This document shows, piece by piece, positions 44,329 through 52,238 of a stretch of 64,000 nucleotides of DNA. The notes below the pieces were generated by a model. The model was not told the origin of the DNA. It made no database searches and was given only the letters and a program-made list of their open reading frames with translations. How positions within the stretch are numbered: the first letter of the stretch is position 1; every line of letters begins with the position of its first letter. Made by a program: the position numbers and the translations under genes. Origin of the DNA: Pannonibacter tanglangensis (lineage in GTDB: Bacteria; Pseudomonadota; Alphaproteobacteria; Rhizobiales; Stappiaceae); NCBI RefSeq assembly GCF_009915685.1, contig NZ_JAABLP010000003.1. One strand, written 5' to 3'.

Positions 44329-45870
44329 ATGGCACTCTCGACCAAGCTTGAGATGCGGCAGAGCCAGTCGCTCATCATGACGCCGCAGCTGATGCAGGCG
44401 ATCAAGCTGCTTCAGTTCTCAAATCTCGATCTGGCCGCCTATGTCGATGCGGAGCTTGAGCGCAACCCGCTGCTCGAGCGGGGCGACGGCGAGCCTTCGG
44501 GCGCGGCAGAGGCCGCCACCGATCTGCTGCCGGATGCGCCGTCCCAGGGCGAGGCGGAAAGCTTTGCCGGCGACGGCGGCGAGGCCGGCGACTGGATGAA
44601 GAACCAGCTGGACAGCAGCGCCGAGACCATTGCCTCGAGCATGGACACCGATCTCGGCAACGTGTTTCCGGACGAGAGCGGCGTGGCCCCGGCGCCCGAG
44701 ACCGCACTCGCCTATGCCGCCGATTCGGGGCGTTCCGGCGGTGGCGTCAGCGAGGACTACAATCTCGAGGCCTTTGTCGCCGCCGAGGAATCGCTCGGGC
44801 AGATCCTGACCGGGCAGATGAACCTCGCCTTCGCCGATCCGGCCGACAAGCTGGTCGGGCAGCATCTGATCAACAGTCTCGACGAGAACGGCTATCTGGT
44901 CCAGGCGCTCGACGAGGCGGCGGGACAGCTCGGCGTGCCGGTGGCGCGCGTCGAGGCCGTGCTGGCGGTGCTGCAGACCTTCGAGCCGTCCGGCGTGTTT
45001 GCCCGGACCCTCGCCGAATGCCTGGCGCTGCAGCTGAAGGAACGCAACCGCTTCGACCCGGCCATGGCGACGCTGATCGACAACATCGACCTGCTGGCGC
45101 GGCGTGATCTGGCGGCGCTGAAGCGCCTCTGCGGGGTCGATGACGAGGACCTTGCCGACATGATCGCCGAGATCCGCGCGCTCGACCCGAAGCCGGGCCG
45201 TGCCTACGGCTCCGCGCTGGTGCAGCCGGTCGTGCCCGATGTGTTCGTGCGGCGCGCGGCGGATGGCGGCTGGACGGTGGAGCTGAACAGCGACACCCTG
45301 CCGAGGGTCCTGGTCAACCAGACCTATTATGCCAGCATCACGCGCACGGCGCGCAACGACACCGAGCGCAGTTATCTGACCGATTGCCTCCAGACCGCGA
45401 ACTGGCTGGTGAAGAGCCTCGACCAGCGGGCCAAGACGATCCTCAAGGTCTCGACCGAGATCGTGCGCCAGCAGGACGGCTTCCTCACCTACGGGATCGA
45501 GCATCTGCGACCGCTCAATCTCAAGACCGTGGCCGAGGCGGTCGGCATGCATGAATCGACGATCAGCCGGGTCACGTCCAACAAGTACATGGCGACGCCG
45601 CGGGGCATCTTCGAGCTGAAGTACTTCTTCTCCTCCGCCATCGCGGCCACCGAGGGCGGTGATGCCCATTCGGCCGAGGCTGTCCGGCATCGGATCAAGC
45701 AGCTCATCGACGCCGAGTCCCCCGACGACATCCTGTCGGATGATACACTGGTGAAGATGCTGAAGGACGAAGGCATCGACATCGCCCGGCGCACCGTCGC
45801 CAAGTATCGCGAAGCCCTCCGCATTTCTTCCTCGGTGCAGCGACGCCGCGAAAAACGTGGAGGCCGGTAA
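44329..45870 (+). CDS. rpoN: RNA polymerase sigma-54 factor
   Basis: 513 aa. Region I (SLIMTPQLMQAIKLLQFSNLDL, activator interaction) is at the N-terminus, then an acidic region II, the core-binding domain, a helix-turn-helix (LKTVAEAVGMHESTISRVTSN) and the RpoN box ARRTVAKYRE near the C-terminus. It directs transcription from -24/-12 promoters for nitrogen and other functions. The neighbours lptB upstream and hpf/ptsN downstream are the classical rpoN context. Confidence 0.97.
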   Translation: MALSTKLEMRQSQSLIMTPQLMQAIKLLQFSNLDLAAYVDAELERNPLLERGDGEPSGAAEAATDLLPDAPSQGEAESFAGDGGEAGDWMKNQLDSSAETIASSMDTDLGNVFPDESGVAPAPETALAYAADSGRSGGGVSEDYNLEAFVAAEESLGQILTGQMNLAFADPADKLVGQHLINSLDENGYLVQALDEAAGQLGVPVARVEAVLAVLQTFEPSGVFARTLAECLALQLKERNRFDPAMATLIDNIDLLARRDLAALKRLCGVDDEDLADMIAEIRALDPKPGRAYGSALVQPVVPDVFVRRAADGGWTVELNSDTLPRVLVNQTYYASITRTARNDTERSYLTDCLQTANWLVKSLDQRAKTILKVSTEIVRQQDGFLTYGIEHLRPLNLKTVAEAVGMHESTISRVTSNKYMATPRGIFELKYFFSSAIAATEGGDAHSAEAVRHRIKQLIDAESPDDILSDDTLVKMLKDEGIDIARRTVAKYREALRISSSVQRRREKRGGR

Positions 45871-45911
45871 GCCGGCTTTAGCCTTAACACGGCGCAGCGA
45901 CATTCTTTTCT

Positions 45912-45940
45912 GAAACAGCGACAAGGCGTTCCTATATAAT
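45912..45940 (+). promoter_or_regulatory. candidate upstream hpf promoter
   Basis: A perfect TATAAT (45935-45940) with a weak -35 (GAAACA, 45912-45917) at 17 bases. It lies just after rpoN, about 215 bases before hpf. Confidence 0.4.
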
Positions 45941-45991
45941 CATTTGCGTAGGCAGCCGCTCCACATGGCGGGTGGTGCCATGCCGCAGTGA

Positions 45992-46020
45992 TTGACTTTC
46001 GGATGGGCGAAGCCTATAGC
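45992..46020 (+). promoter_or_regulatory. hpf promoter, sigma-70 type
   Basis: TTGACT (45992-45997), 17-base spacer, TATAGC (46015-46020). The predicted transcript has a leader of about 130 bases before the hpf start. Confidence 0.6.
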
Positions 46021-46156
46021 ACCGCCCGCGAAACCGTTGGTCATGGGGTATGGCGCCGGAACGCCGAGTGGTTCATGCTGGTACGTCCGGGGCACCTGGT
46101 GCCCCGAGAGTCGGGCCACCGACTGCAATTCGGTCCATGAACAGGTAGAGGTCCCC

Positions 46157-46744
46157 ATGACATTGCGGATTTCGGGAAAAAACGTCGACGTCGGATCGGC
46201 CATGCGCGACCACGTCAACGACCGGATAGCTGACGCCTTGTCGAAGTATTTCGACGGCGGCTTCAACGGCCACGTGACGGTGAGCCGGGAGGGATCCGGT
46301 TTTCGGACCGAGTGCTCGATCCATCTGGATACGGGCATCGTTCTTCAGGTGTCCGGCGAGGACCCCGAGCCGCGCGCGAGCTTCGACCGCGCTGCGGATC
46401 GCATCGAGAAGCGCCTGCGCCGCTACAAGCGCAAGCTGAAGGCTCACAATGGCGCGAACGGCGCCAGCCGCGACGTTTACGAGGCCGCCTCCTACGTGCT
46501 GGCCTCGCCCGAGGAGGAGGAAGAAGTGCCGGCGGATTTCAGTCCGCTGGTGATCGCCGAGACCTCGGCCAGGATCAAGACGCTCACCGTCGGCATGGCC
46601 GTCATGGAGCTGGACCTGTCCGAAGCACCGGTTGTGGTGTTCAAGAACGCTGCCAATGGCGGCGTCAACGTGGTGTACCGGCGCCCGGACGGCAACATTG
46701 GTTGGATCGATCCGGCACTGGTTGGACAGAAGACAGTCAGCTAG
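46157..46744 (+). CDS. hpf: ribosome hibernation promoting factor, long form
   Basis: 195 aa with the N-terminal HPF/YfiA domain (MTLRISGKNVDVGSAMRDHV, later KRLRRYKRKLKAHN) and the C-terminal dimerisation domain (VVFKNAANGGVNVVYRRPDG) that pairs ribosomes into 100S particles in stationary phase. The ATG at 46157 begins the conserved domain; the frame continues upstream through the promoter and is not coding there. It lies between rpoN and ptsN as usual. Confidence 0.94.
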   Translation: MTLRISGKNVDVGSAMRDHVNDRIADALSKYFDGGFNGHVTVSREGSGFRTECSIHLDTGIVLQVSGEDPEPRASFDRAADRIEKRLRRYKRKLKAHNGANGASRDVYEAASYVLASPEEEEEVPADFSPLVIAETSARIKTLTVGMAVMELDLSEAPVVVFKNAANGGVNVVYRRPDGNIGWIDPALVGQKTVS

Positions 46745-46823
46745 GCTGACCTCTTCCCGACAGCGACGGGTTCTGGCAGCTTAAGGCCGCCGGAACCCGG
46801 TTCGGGAGCAACGGAAAAAGAAG

Positions 46824-47291
46824 ATGGATCTGAGCGATCTGATTAAGCGGGACGCGGTCGTCGTCGGGCTGAAGGCCAACAGCAAGAAGCAGGCGATCCA
46901 GGAGCTGGCGGCCAAGGCTGCCGAACTGACCGGCCTCACCGAGCGGGAAGTCTTCGACACGCTGCTGCAGCGCGAAAGGCTGGGCTCCACCGGCGTCGGC
47001 CATGGCGTCGCCATCCCGCATGGCAAGCTGATCAAGCTCACCCGTCTCGTCGGCGTCTTTGCCCGCATGGACAAGCCGATCGATTTCGATTCGCTCGACG
47101 ACCAGCCGGTCGACCTGATCTTCCTGCTGCTGGCGCCGGAAGGCGCCGGCGCGGACCACCTCAAGGCCCTCGCCCGCATTGCCCGCCAGCTGCGCGACCC
47201 GAAGATTGCGGCGGGCCTGCGCTCCGCGGAAGATGCGGAGGCAGCCTTTGCCCTGCTCACCCAGCCGCTGGCGTCGTCCAACGCGGCCTGA
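46824..47291 (+). CDS. ptsN: PTS IIA-like nitrogen regulatory protein
   Basis: 155 aa EIIA-Ntr with phospho-acceptor His66 in GHGVAIPHGKL. It receives phosphate from PtsP-NPr and in its two states modulates potassium uptake and sensor kinases such as KdpD in other bacteria, which is of note because a kdp operon lies in the same window. It is 79 bases after hpf and followed by a terminator. Confidence 0.95.
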   Translation: MDLSDLIKRDAVVVGLKANSKKQAIQELAAKAAELTGLTEREVFDTLLQRERLGSTGVGHGVAIPHGKLIKLTRLVGVFARMDKPIDFDSLDDQPVDLIFLLLAPEGAGADHLKALARIARQLRDPKIAAGLRSAEDAEAAFALLTQPLASSNAA

Positions 47292-47373
47292 CCGGCCGGG
47301 GCGCTCCCCCGCGCCCGGCGCGACACGCCGGATGCCGCGCCTCCAAACCGTCGAGAGCCACCACCTGCAGTGA

Positions 47374-47395
47374 CCCCGCCACCGGCGGGGTTTTT
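47374..47395 (+). terminator. rho-independent terminator after ptsN
   Basis: CCCCGCC and GGCGGGG form a perfect 7-bp stem with a 3-base loop, followed by TTTTT. It separates the ptsN transcript from the glycosyltransferase gene. Confidence 0.85.
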
Positions 47396-47549
47396 CATGG
47401 CCGCTCGGGCCGGTCGTCAGGCCAGTCAAAAGGCCAGTCCCAAGTCCAGTCTGCAGGCCGCAAGACCGGCGTCCGGCCCAACGGGCTTTACCTTCCGGCC
47501 CGCGTCGTGGAGAGTGCGCCCCTGCCTGCCTTCTCTCCGGGATCCTGCC

Positions 47550-48620
47550 GTGACCAGCTCTCCGTCCTCCGCCCAGCCCAAGCTCTGGTTCGCCTATGCC
47601 GGCGACATCGACACGCCGACCGGCGGTTACGGCTATGACCGCAAGATCATCGCCGGGCTCCGGGACCTCGGCTGGTCGGTGGAGCTGCTGCCGCTCGGCG
47701 ACGACTATCCCTTTCCCTCCGGTCCGGTGCTGGAGGAGGCCGTGCGCCGGCTGTCCGGGCTGCCGGACGGCGCGCGCGTCGTCGTCGACGGACTGGCCTA
47801 TGCCCGGCTCACCGCTGCGGCGGGCCGGCTTGCGGCCCGGCTCGATCTGACAGCGCTCGTGCATCACCCGCTGTGCCTTGAACATGGCCTGACCCCGGCC
47901 GAAGCCGACCTGCTCAAGACGGAGGAAGGCGAGGCCCTCGCCCATGCGGCGCGGGTGATCGTCACCAGCCCGGCGACGGCGGAGCTGGTCACGACCCTGT
48001 TCGGCATTGCTCCGGAGCGCATCGGCGTCGTGGAGCCGGGCACGGATCCGGCCACACCGGCCGCAGGCAGCGGCGGCCCCGGCGTCTCGCTGCTGTCGGT
48101 CGGGTCCGTGCTGCCGCGCGAGGGTCACGATCTTGTGATCGAGGCGCTGGCCCGGCTCGACCGGCGGGACTGGACGCTGACGATCGCCGGAGGCCTGCGC
48201 GACACGGCCTGCGCCGAGGCGCTGCGCGCGCAGATCGCGGCACGCGGCCTGACGGATCAGGTCCGGCTCGCCGGCGCAATGGACAGTGCGACCCTCGAGG
48301 CGGCCTATGCCCGCGCGGACCTGTTCGTTCTGGCCAGCCGCTACGAGGGGTTCGGCATGGCCTTTGCCGAAGCTCTGGCGCATGGCCTTCCGGTCATCGG
48401 CAGTGGCGGCGATGCCGTGCGCAAGACATTCTCGCTCGGCGGGGCACTCTACATCGAGCCGGATGATGTGGAATCGCTGGCGGCGGCGCTGAACCACCTG
48501 CTGTCGGATCCTGCTGCACGCTCCGCGCTCAGGAATGACGCATTGGCGGCGGCAAAACTCTTGCCGGACTGGTCCGGTGCCGCGCAGAGTTTTGCGGACT
48601 ACGTCATTTCACGTAGATGA
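47550..48620 (+). CDS. glycosyltransferase family 4 protein
   Basis: 356 aa from the GTG at 47550. The GT4 (GT-B fold) domain shows PTGGYGYDRKIIAGL at the N-terminal lobe, SVGSVLPREGHDLVIEAL at the start of the C-terminal lobe, and the donor-site region ASRYEGFGMAFAEALAHGLPVIG. Earlier in-frame starts (47370, 47397) fall on the ptsN terminator or encode Ser/Arg-rich text unlike the family. It probably transfers a sugar in cell-surface glycan or glycolipid synthesis. It may or may not share a function with the carrier-protein operon 250 bases downstream. Confidence 0.82.
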   Translation: MTSSPSSAQPKLWFAYAGDIDTPTGGYGYDRKIIAGLRDLGWSVELLPLGDDYPFPSGPVLEEAVRRLSGLPDGARVVVDGLAYARLTAAAGRLAARLDLTALVHHPLCLEHGLTPAEADLLKTEEGEALAHAARVIVTSPATAELVTTLFGIAPERIGVVEPGTDPATPAAGSGGPGVSLLSVGSVLPREGHDLVIEALARLDRRDWTLTIAGGLRDTACAEALRAQIAARGLTDQVRLAGAMDSATLEAAYARADLFVLASRYEGFGMAFAEALAHGLPVIGSGGDAVRKTFSLGGALYIEPDDVESLAAALNHLLSDPAARSALRNDALAAAKLLPDWSGAAQSFADYVISRR

Positions 48621-48623
48621 CGT
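48601..48623 (+). terminator. hairpin across the GT4 stop codon
   Basis: ACGTCAT and ATGACGT form a perfect 7-bp inverted repeat with a 9-base loop spanning the stop codon, followed by TTTC. It may end or attenuate the transcript; the T-tract is weak. Confidence 0.35.
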
Positions 48624-48869
48624 TTCAATAACGCGCCGGCATTCGATCCGGGAATTCAATAATCGCGAAATCGTTCTTTTCCGGCGCGATCACAGCGAAG
48701 GATCTGAAGCTTAATTTTTTGTAAATTTGTTTCCACCCGGTTTAACTTTATTGTAAAATTTACCATGCGCTTTAAGCGAGGGTTATTTAACCTGCTCTAG
48801 AAATGGCACACGGGATGAGCACCCCTGGCGCGCAGGGTGCGTTTATTGATTGCTGAGGGAACATTACAG
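48621..48869 (+). promoter_or_regulatory. AT-rich leader of the amino acid:carrier-protein operon
   Basis: 249 bases without a gene, with a marked A/T-rich core (48711-48795). It contains the odd-centred palindrome GTAAAATTTAC (48753-48763) and a related GTAAATTTG at 48721, 32 bases apart or about three helical turns. TTTCCA (48730-48735) with TAAAAT (48754-48759) is a possible but weak promoter at 18 bases. Confidence 0.4.
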
Positions 48870-49118
48870 ATGGTCACCAGGATCCGCGAACTTCTCGCCA
48901 AGCATGGCGCCCTGCCTGTTTCCGTCGAGACGCTGTCCGACACCGCCGACCTTTACGAAGCCGGACTGTCGTCCTTTGCCTCCGTCCAGCTGATGCTGGC
49001 GCTCGAGGACGCGTTCGACGTCGAGTTTCCGGAACATCTGCTCAACCGCAAGTCCTTTGCCTCGATCGCGGCGATCCGGGATGCAGTGGCCTCGCTGACC
49101 GGCGAAGCGGTGGCATGA
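48870..49118 (+). CDS. dedicated carrier protein of the aa:CP ligase operon
   Basis: 82 aa ACP-like protein. The ATG at 48870 follows GAGGGA by nine bases. The phosphopantetheine region reads EAGLSSFASVQLMLALEDAF: Ser35 aligns with the modified serine of the GLDSL motif, but the preceding Asp is Ser34. Carrier proteins beside class II aaRS-like ligases accept an activated amino acid on phosphopantetheine. It overlaps the next gene by 4 bases. Confidence 0.85.
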   Translation: MVTRIRELLAKHGALPVSVETLSDTADLYEAGLSSFASVQLMLALEDAFDVEFPEHLLNRKSFASIAAIRDAVASLTGEAVA

Positions 49119-50299
49119 TGAACGAGGTGGCCAGGGCCAAGGCGCTCAGCCTGACCGAGCGCGCCCGCCGGGCCGCGGCCGTGGCCGCCGCCCATGCCGA
49201 CGATGTCGATGCCGCCGGGCGCTTCCCGCGTGAGGCCGTCGACGCGATGAAGGCCGAGCGGCTGCTCGGCATCCAGGTTCCGGCCTACCTCGGCGGTGAA
49301 GGCGCGAGCACCGCGGAGATCGCGGAAGTCTGCAGCATCCTCGGCCAGGCCTGCTCGGCTTCAGCCATGGTCTTTGCCATGCACCAGATCAAGGCGTCGA
49401 GCCTCGTGTCGCATGGCGAGGGTGCTCCCTGGCACGAGGGCTACATGCGCCGCATGGCGGCCGACCAGCTCCTGCTCGCCTCGGCGACCACCGAGGGCGG
49501 GATCGGCGGCAACCTGCGCAATTCCATCTGCGCCATCGAGGTCGACGGCGACATCTGCCGCCTGACGAAGGACGCGACGGTCATTTCCTACGCCACCGAG
49601 GCGGATGCGATCCTGATCACCTCCCGCGCCCGCGCCGACAGCGCCCCCTCGGACCAGGTGATGACCGTGTTCGAGAAAGGCCAGTACACGCTCGAGAAGA
49701 CCCATCACTGGGACACGCTCGGCATGCGCGGGACCCGCTCGGACGGCTTCATCTTCAAGGGCGAGGCACCGGCGGAGCAGATCCTGCCCAAGCCCTTCGC
49801 CGAGATCGCGGCCCAGTCGATGCTGGCCAATTCGCACATCCTGTGGAGCGGCGTCTGGTTCGGCATCGCCTCGGATGCCTTTGCCCGTGCCCAGGCCTTC
49901 GTCCGCGCTGCAGCGCGCAAGAGCCCGGGCAGCGTGCCGCCCGGCGCGCTGCGTCTGGCGGAAGCCTCCAACCTGCTGCAGCTGGTCAAGTCCAACATCC
50001 TGGCCGCCCTCCAGCAGTACGATGCCGCCCAGAAGGACGAGACGAAGCTGTCGTCGATGGGCTTTGCGGTGGCCATGAACAACGTGAAGATCGCCTCGTC
50101 GCAGACGATCCTCGAGATCATCAACCACTGCCTGCTGATCTGCGGCATCATGGGCTACAAGAACGGCACGCCCTACAGCCTCGGCCGGCACCTGCGCGAT
50201 GCGCATTCGGCGCAGCTGATGATCTCCAATGACCGCATTCTCGGCAACACTTCCACGATGCTGCTTGTGAACAAGCAGGACACCAGCCTGTTGGGGTGA
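49115..50299 (+). CDS. acyl-CoA dehydrogenase-like flavoprotein
   Basis: 394 aa with acyl-CoA dehydrogenase architecture: N-terminal helices, the middle beta-domain (ASATTEGGIGGNLRNS, HHWDTLGMRGTRSDGF) and C-terminal helical domain. The usual C-terminal motif IYEGT with its catalytic Glu is not seen; the matching segment reads SAQLMISNDRILGNTST. It may use another base, or act as a flavin oxidase or monooxygenase. Placed between carrier protein and ligase, it probably oxidises the aminoacyl or acyl group on the carrier. Three bases separate it from the ligase gene. Confidence 0.82.
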   Translation: MMNEVARAKALSLTERARRAAAVAAAHADDVDAAGRFPREAVDAMKAERLLGIQVPAYLGGEGASTAEIAEVCSILGQACSASAMVFAMHQIKASSLVSHGEGAPWHEGYMRRMAADQLLLASATTEGGIGGNLRNSICAIEVDGDICRLTKDATVISYATEADAILITSRARADSAPSDQVMTVFEKGQYTLEKTHHWDTLGMRGTRSDGFIFKGEAPAEQILPKPFAEIAAQSMLANSHILWSGVWFGIASDAFARAQAFVRAAARKSPGSVPPGALRLAEASNLLQLVKSNILAALQQYDAAQKDETKLSSMGFAVAMNNVKIASSQTILEIINHCLLICGIMGYKNGTPYSLGRHLRDAHSAQLMISNDRILGNTSTMLLVNKQDTSLLG

Positions 50300-50302
50300 G
50301 AC

Positions 50303-51211
50303 ATGGACATGCAGACCTCCCTTCTCGACCGGCTGTTTGATGCAGGTCTCCTGATCGACACCGGCGTCGATGGCCTCTACGGCCGTTCGAGCGCCTTCGA
50401 GGACGTGATCCAGCGCTTCGAGGGGCTGATCTCGGCCTTCGGCAGCAGCTCCCCGTCCGAAGTCATCCGCTTTCCTCCGGGCATGAACCGCAGCCATTTC
50501 GAGGGCTCGGGCTACATGAAGAGCTTCCCGCAGCTCGCCGGAACCGTGCATTCCTTCTGCGGCTGCGAGCTGGATCATGTGAACCTGCTGCAGTGCATGG
50601 CCGAGGGCAATGACTGGACCAAGGACCAGAAGGCGACGGACATCGTGCTGACGCCGGCGGCCTGCTATCCGCTCTATCCGACCATCGCCAAGCGCGGCCC
50701 GCTGCCGGCGGGCGGCGGCCTGTTCGACCTGCAGTCCTACTGCTTCCGGCATGAGCCGTCGAAGGACCCGGCCCGCATGCAGCTGTTCCGCATGCGCGAG
50801 TATGTCCGCATGGGCACGCCGGAGGAAGTGATGGCCTTCCGCCAGCAGTGGATGGAGCGCGGTCAGGAGCTGATCGCCGCCGTGCAGCTGCCGGTCGAGA
50901 TCGACGTCGCCAACGATCCCTTCTTCGGCCGCGCCGGCAAGATGCTGGCCAACAACCAGCGCGACCAGGCCCTGAAGTTCGAGCTGCTCATTCCGGTCAC
51001 CTCGACCGCGAAGAAGACCGCCTGCCTGTCCTTCAACTATCACCAGGACCATTTCGGCAAGACCTGGGGCCTCACCACGTCCGATGGCGCGGTGGCCCAT
51101 ACGGCCTGCGTCGGCTTCGGTCTGGAGCGGATCGCGCTGGCCCTGTTCGCGCATCATGGGCTGGACACGGCCGACTGGCCGGCCCCCGTCCGCAAGGCGC
51201 TCTGGGGCTGA
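50303..51211 (+). CDS. amino acid--[carrier protein] ligase (atypical SerRS-like)
   Basis: 302 aa class II aaRS-like catalytic core without a tRNA-binding domain. Motif 2 is CFRHEPSKDPARMQLFRMRE and motif 3 GFGLERIALAL. Cys121, Glu166 and Cys269 have the 45- and 103-residue spacing of the zinc ligands of the Bradyrhizobium enzyme (Cys131, Glu176, Cys279, as I recall them). Such enzymes activate glycine or alanine and load it onto a carrier protein instead of tRNA. The cognate carrier is encoded two genes upstream. The amino acid used here is not certain. Confidence 0.9.
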   Translation: MDMQTSLLDRLFDAGLLIDTGVDGLYGRSSAFEDVIQRFEGLISAFGSSSPSEVIRFPPGMNRSHFEGSGYMKSFPQLAGTVHSFCGCELDHVNLLQCMAEGNDWTKDQKATDIVLTPAACYPLYPTIAKRGPLPAGGGLFDLQSYCFRHEPSKDPARMQLFRMREYVRMGTPEEVMAFRQQWMERGQELIAAVQLPVEIDVANDPFFGRAGKMLANNQRDQALKFELLIPVTSTAKKTACLSFNYHQDHFGKTWGLTTSDGAVAHTACVGFGLERIALALFAHHGLDTADWPAPVRKALWG

Positions 51212-51212
51212 C

Positions 51213-52232
51213 ATGACGCGGGAGAAGGTGTTTCCGGCGCTTGATCCGCTGGCGTATCAGCGCCACGGTCTGCACGATCTCGGCCGCGACTGGCCGGAAA
51301 CCAACTGTTATCTCGACATCTGGATCGAGGTGCTGGGCGCGCTCGGGCAGCCGCCCGAGGCGGCGCTCGGCTTTGCCATCACCCAGGATTTCGAGGGCGA
51401 CCAGTTCACCTTCTTCAAGGTGCCGCTGGAAGACCTCGAGACCCTCTTCGGCATCCGCGTGAGCGAGCTTGCCATCTTCGACCGGGTCGAGGCCCATGTC
51501 GCGGCACAGATCGCGCGCGGCAACCTCTGCCTTGTCGAGATGGACAGCTTCTATCTCCCCGACACCCAGGGCACCGCCTACCGCAAGGACCACGGCAAGA
51601 CGACCGTCGCCATCAACCGGCTCGATGTCGACGGCCGGACGATGGACTATTTCCACAATCTCGGCCTGCACCGGCTGGAAGGCGAGGATTTCGACGGCAT
51701 CTTCCACCGCACGGCGCCCGAGGGCGCGCTGCCGTTCCTGCCCTACACCGAGTTCGTGAAGTTCCCGGCCGCCCTGCCTGAGGCAGCCACGCTGGCGGGA
51801 CGCGCCGTCGCCCTGCTCCGCCGGCATCTGGCGCGCGCGCCTGAGGCCAATCCGATTGCCGCCTTCGCCGCCGTGTTTCCGGCGCAGGTGGCCGAGATTG
51901 CCGAGCGGCCCTTCGGCTTCTTCCATCTCTACGCCTTCAACACGCTGCGTCAGTTCGGTGCGAATTTCGAGCTGTTCTCGGCCCATCTCGACTGGCTGGC
52001 GAAGCAGGACACGGCTCTGGATGCATCCACGCTGGAGCGGCTTGCCGCGGAGGCCCGGACCATTTCGGCAACCGCCAAGGTGGTGCAGTTCCAGCTCGCC
52101 CGGGCGGTGATGCGCAAGTCCTTCGACAAGCTGGCGCCCGCGCTGGTGCCGGCCATCGAGGCCTGGGACCGGCTGCACGACGGCCTGACCGGGCTCCTGT
52201 CGCATCCGCCTGCCGCCGCCGCGGCGGAGTGA
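51213..52232 (+). CDS. DUF1839 family protein
   Basis: 339 aa of unknown function. The frame is open upstream, but the ATG at 51213 follows the ligase stop by one base. Conserved-looking segments are WPETNCYLDIWIEVL, FEGDQFTFFKVPLEDLE, EMDSFYLPDTQGTAYRKDH and NRLDVDGRTMDYFHNLG. The middle region resembles a papain-like or aminoacyl-handling fold only vaguely, so I assign no activity. Its regular place beside an aa:CP ligase suggests it receives or transfers the amino acid from the carrier protein. Confidence 0.8.
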   Translation: MTREKVFPALDPLAYQRHGLHDLGRDWPETNCYLDIWIEVLGALGQPPEAALGFAITQDFEGDQFTFFKVPLEDLETLFGIRVSELAIFDRVEAHVAAQIARGNLCLVEMDSFYLPDTQGTAYRKDHGKTTVAINRLDVDGRTMDYFHNLGLHRLEGEDFDGIFHRTAPEGALPFLPYTEFVKFPAALPEAATLAGRAVALLRRHLARAPEANPIAAFAAVFPAQVAEIAERPFGFFHLYAFNTLRQFGANFELFSAHLDWLAKQDTALDASTLERLAAEARTISATAKVVQFQLARAVMRKSFDKLAPALVPAIEAWDRLHDGLTGLLSHPPAAAAAE

Positions 52233-52238
52233 GACGGC

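Noticed and set aside
47370..47549. Longer N-terminus of the GT4 glycosyltransferase
   Set aside because: The extension would start on the ptsN terminator and encode Ser/Arg/Pro-rich text with no family similarity; the GTG at 47550 directly precedes the conserved domain.
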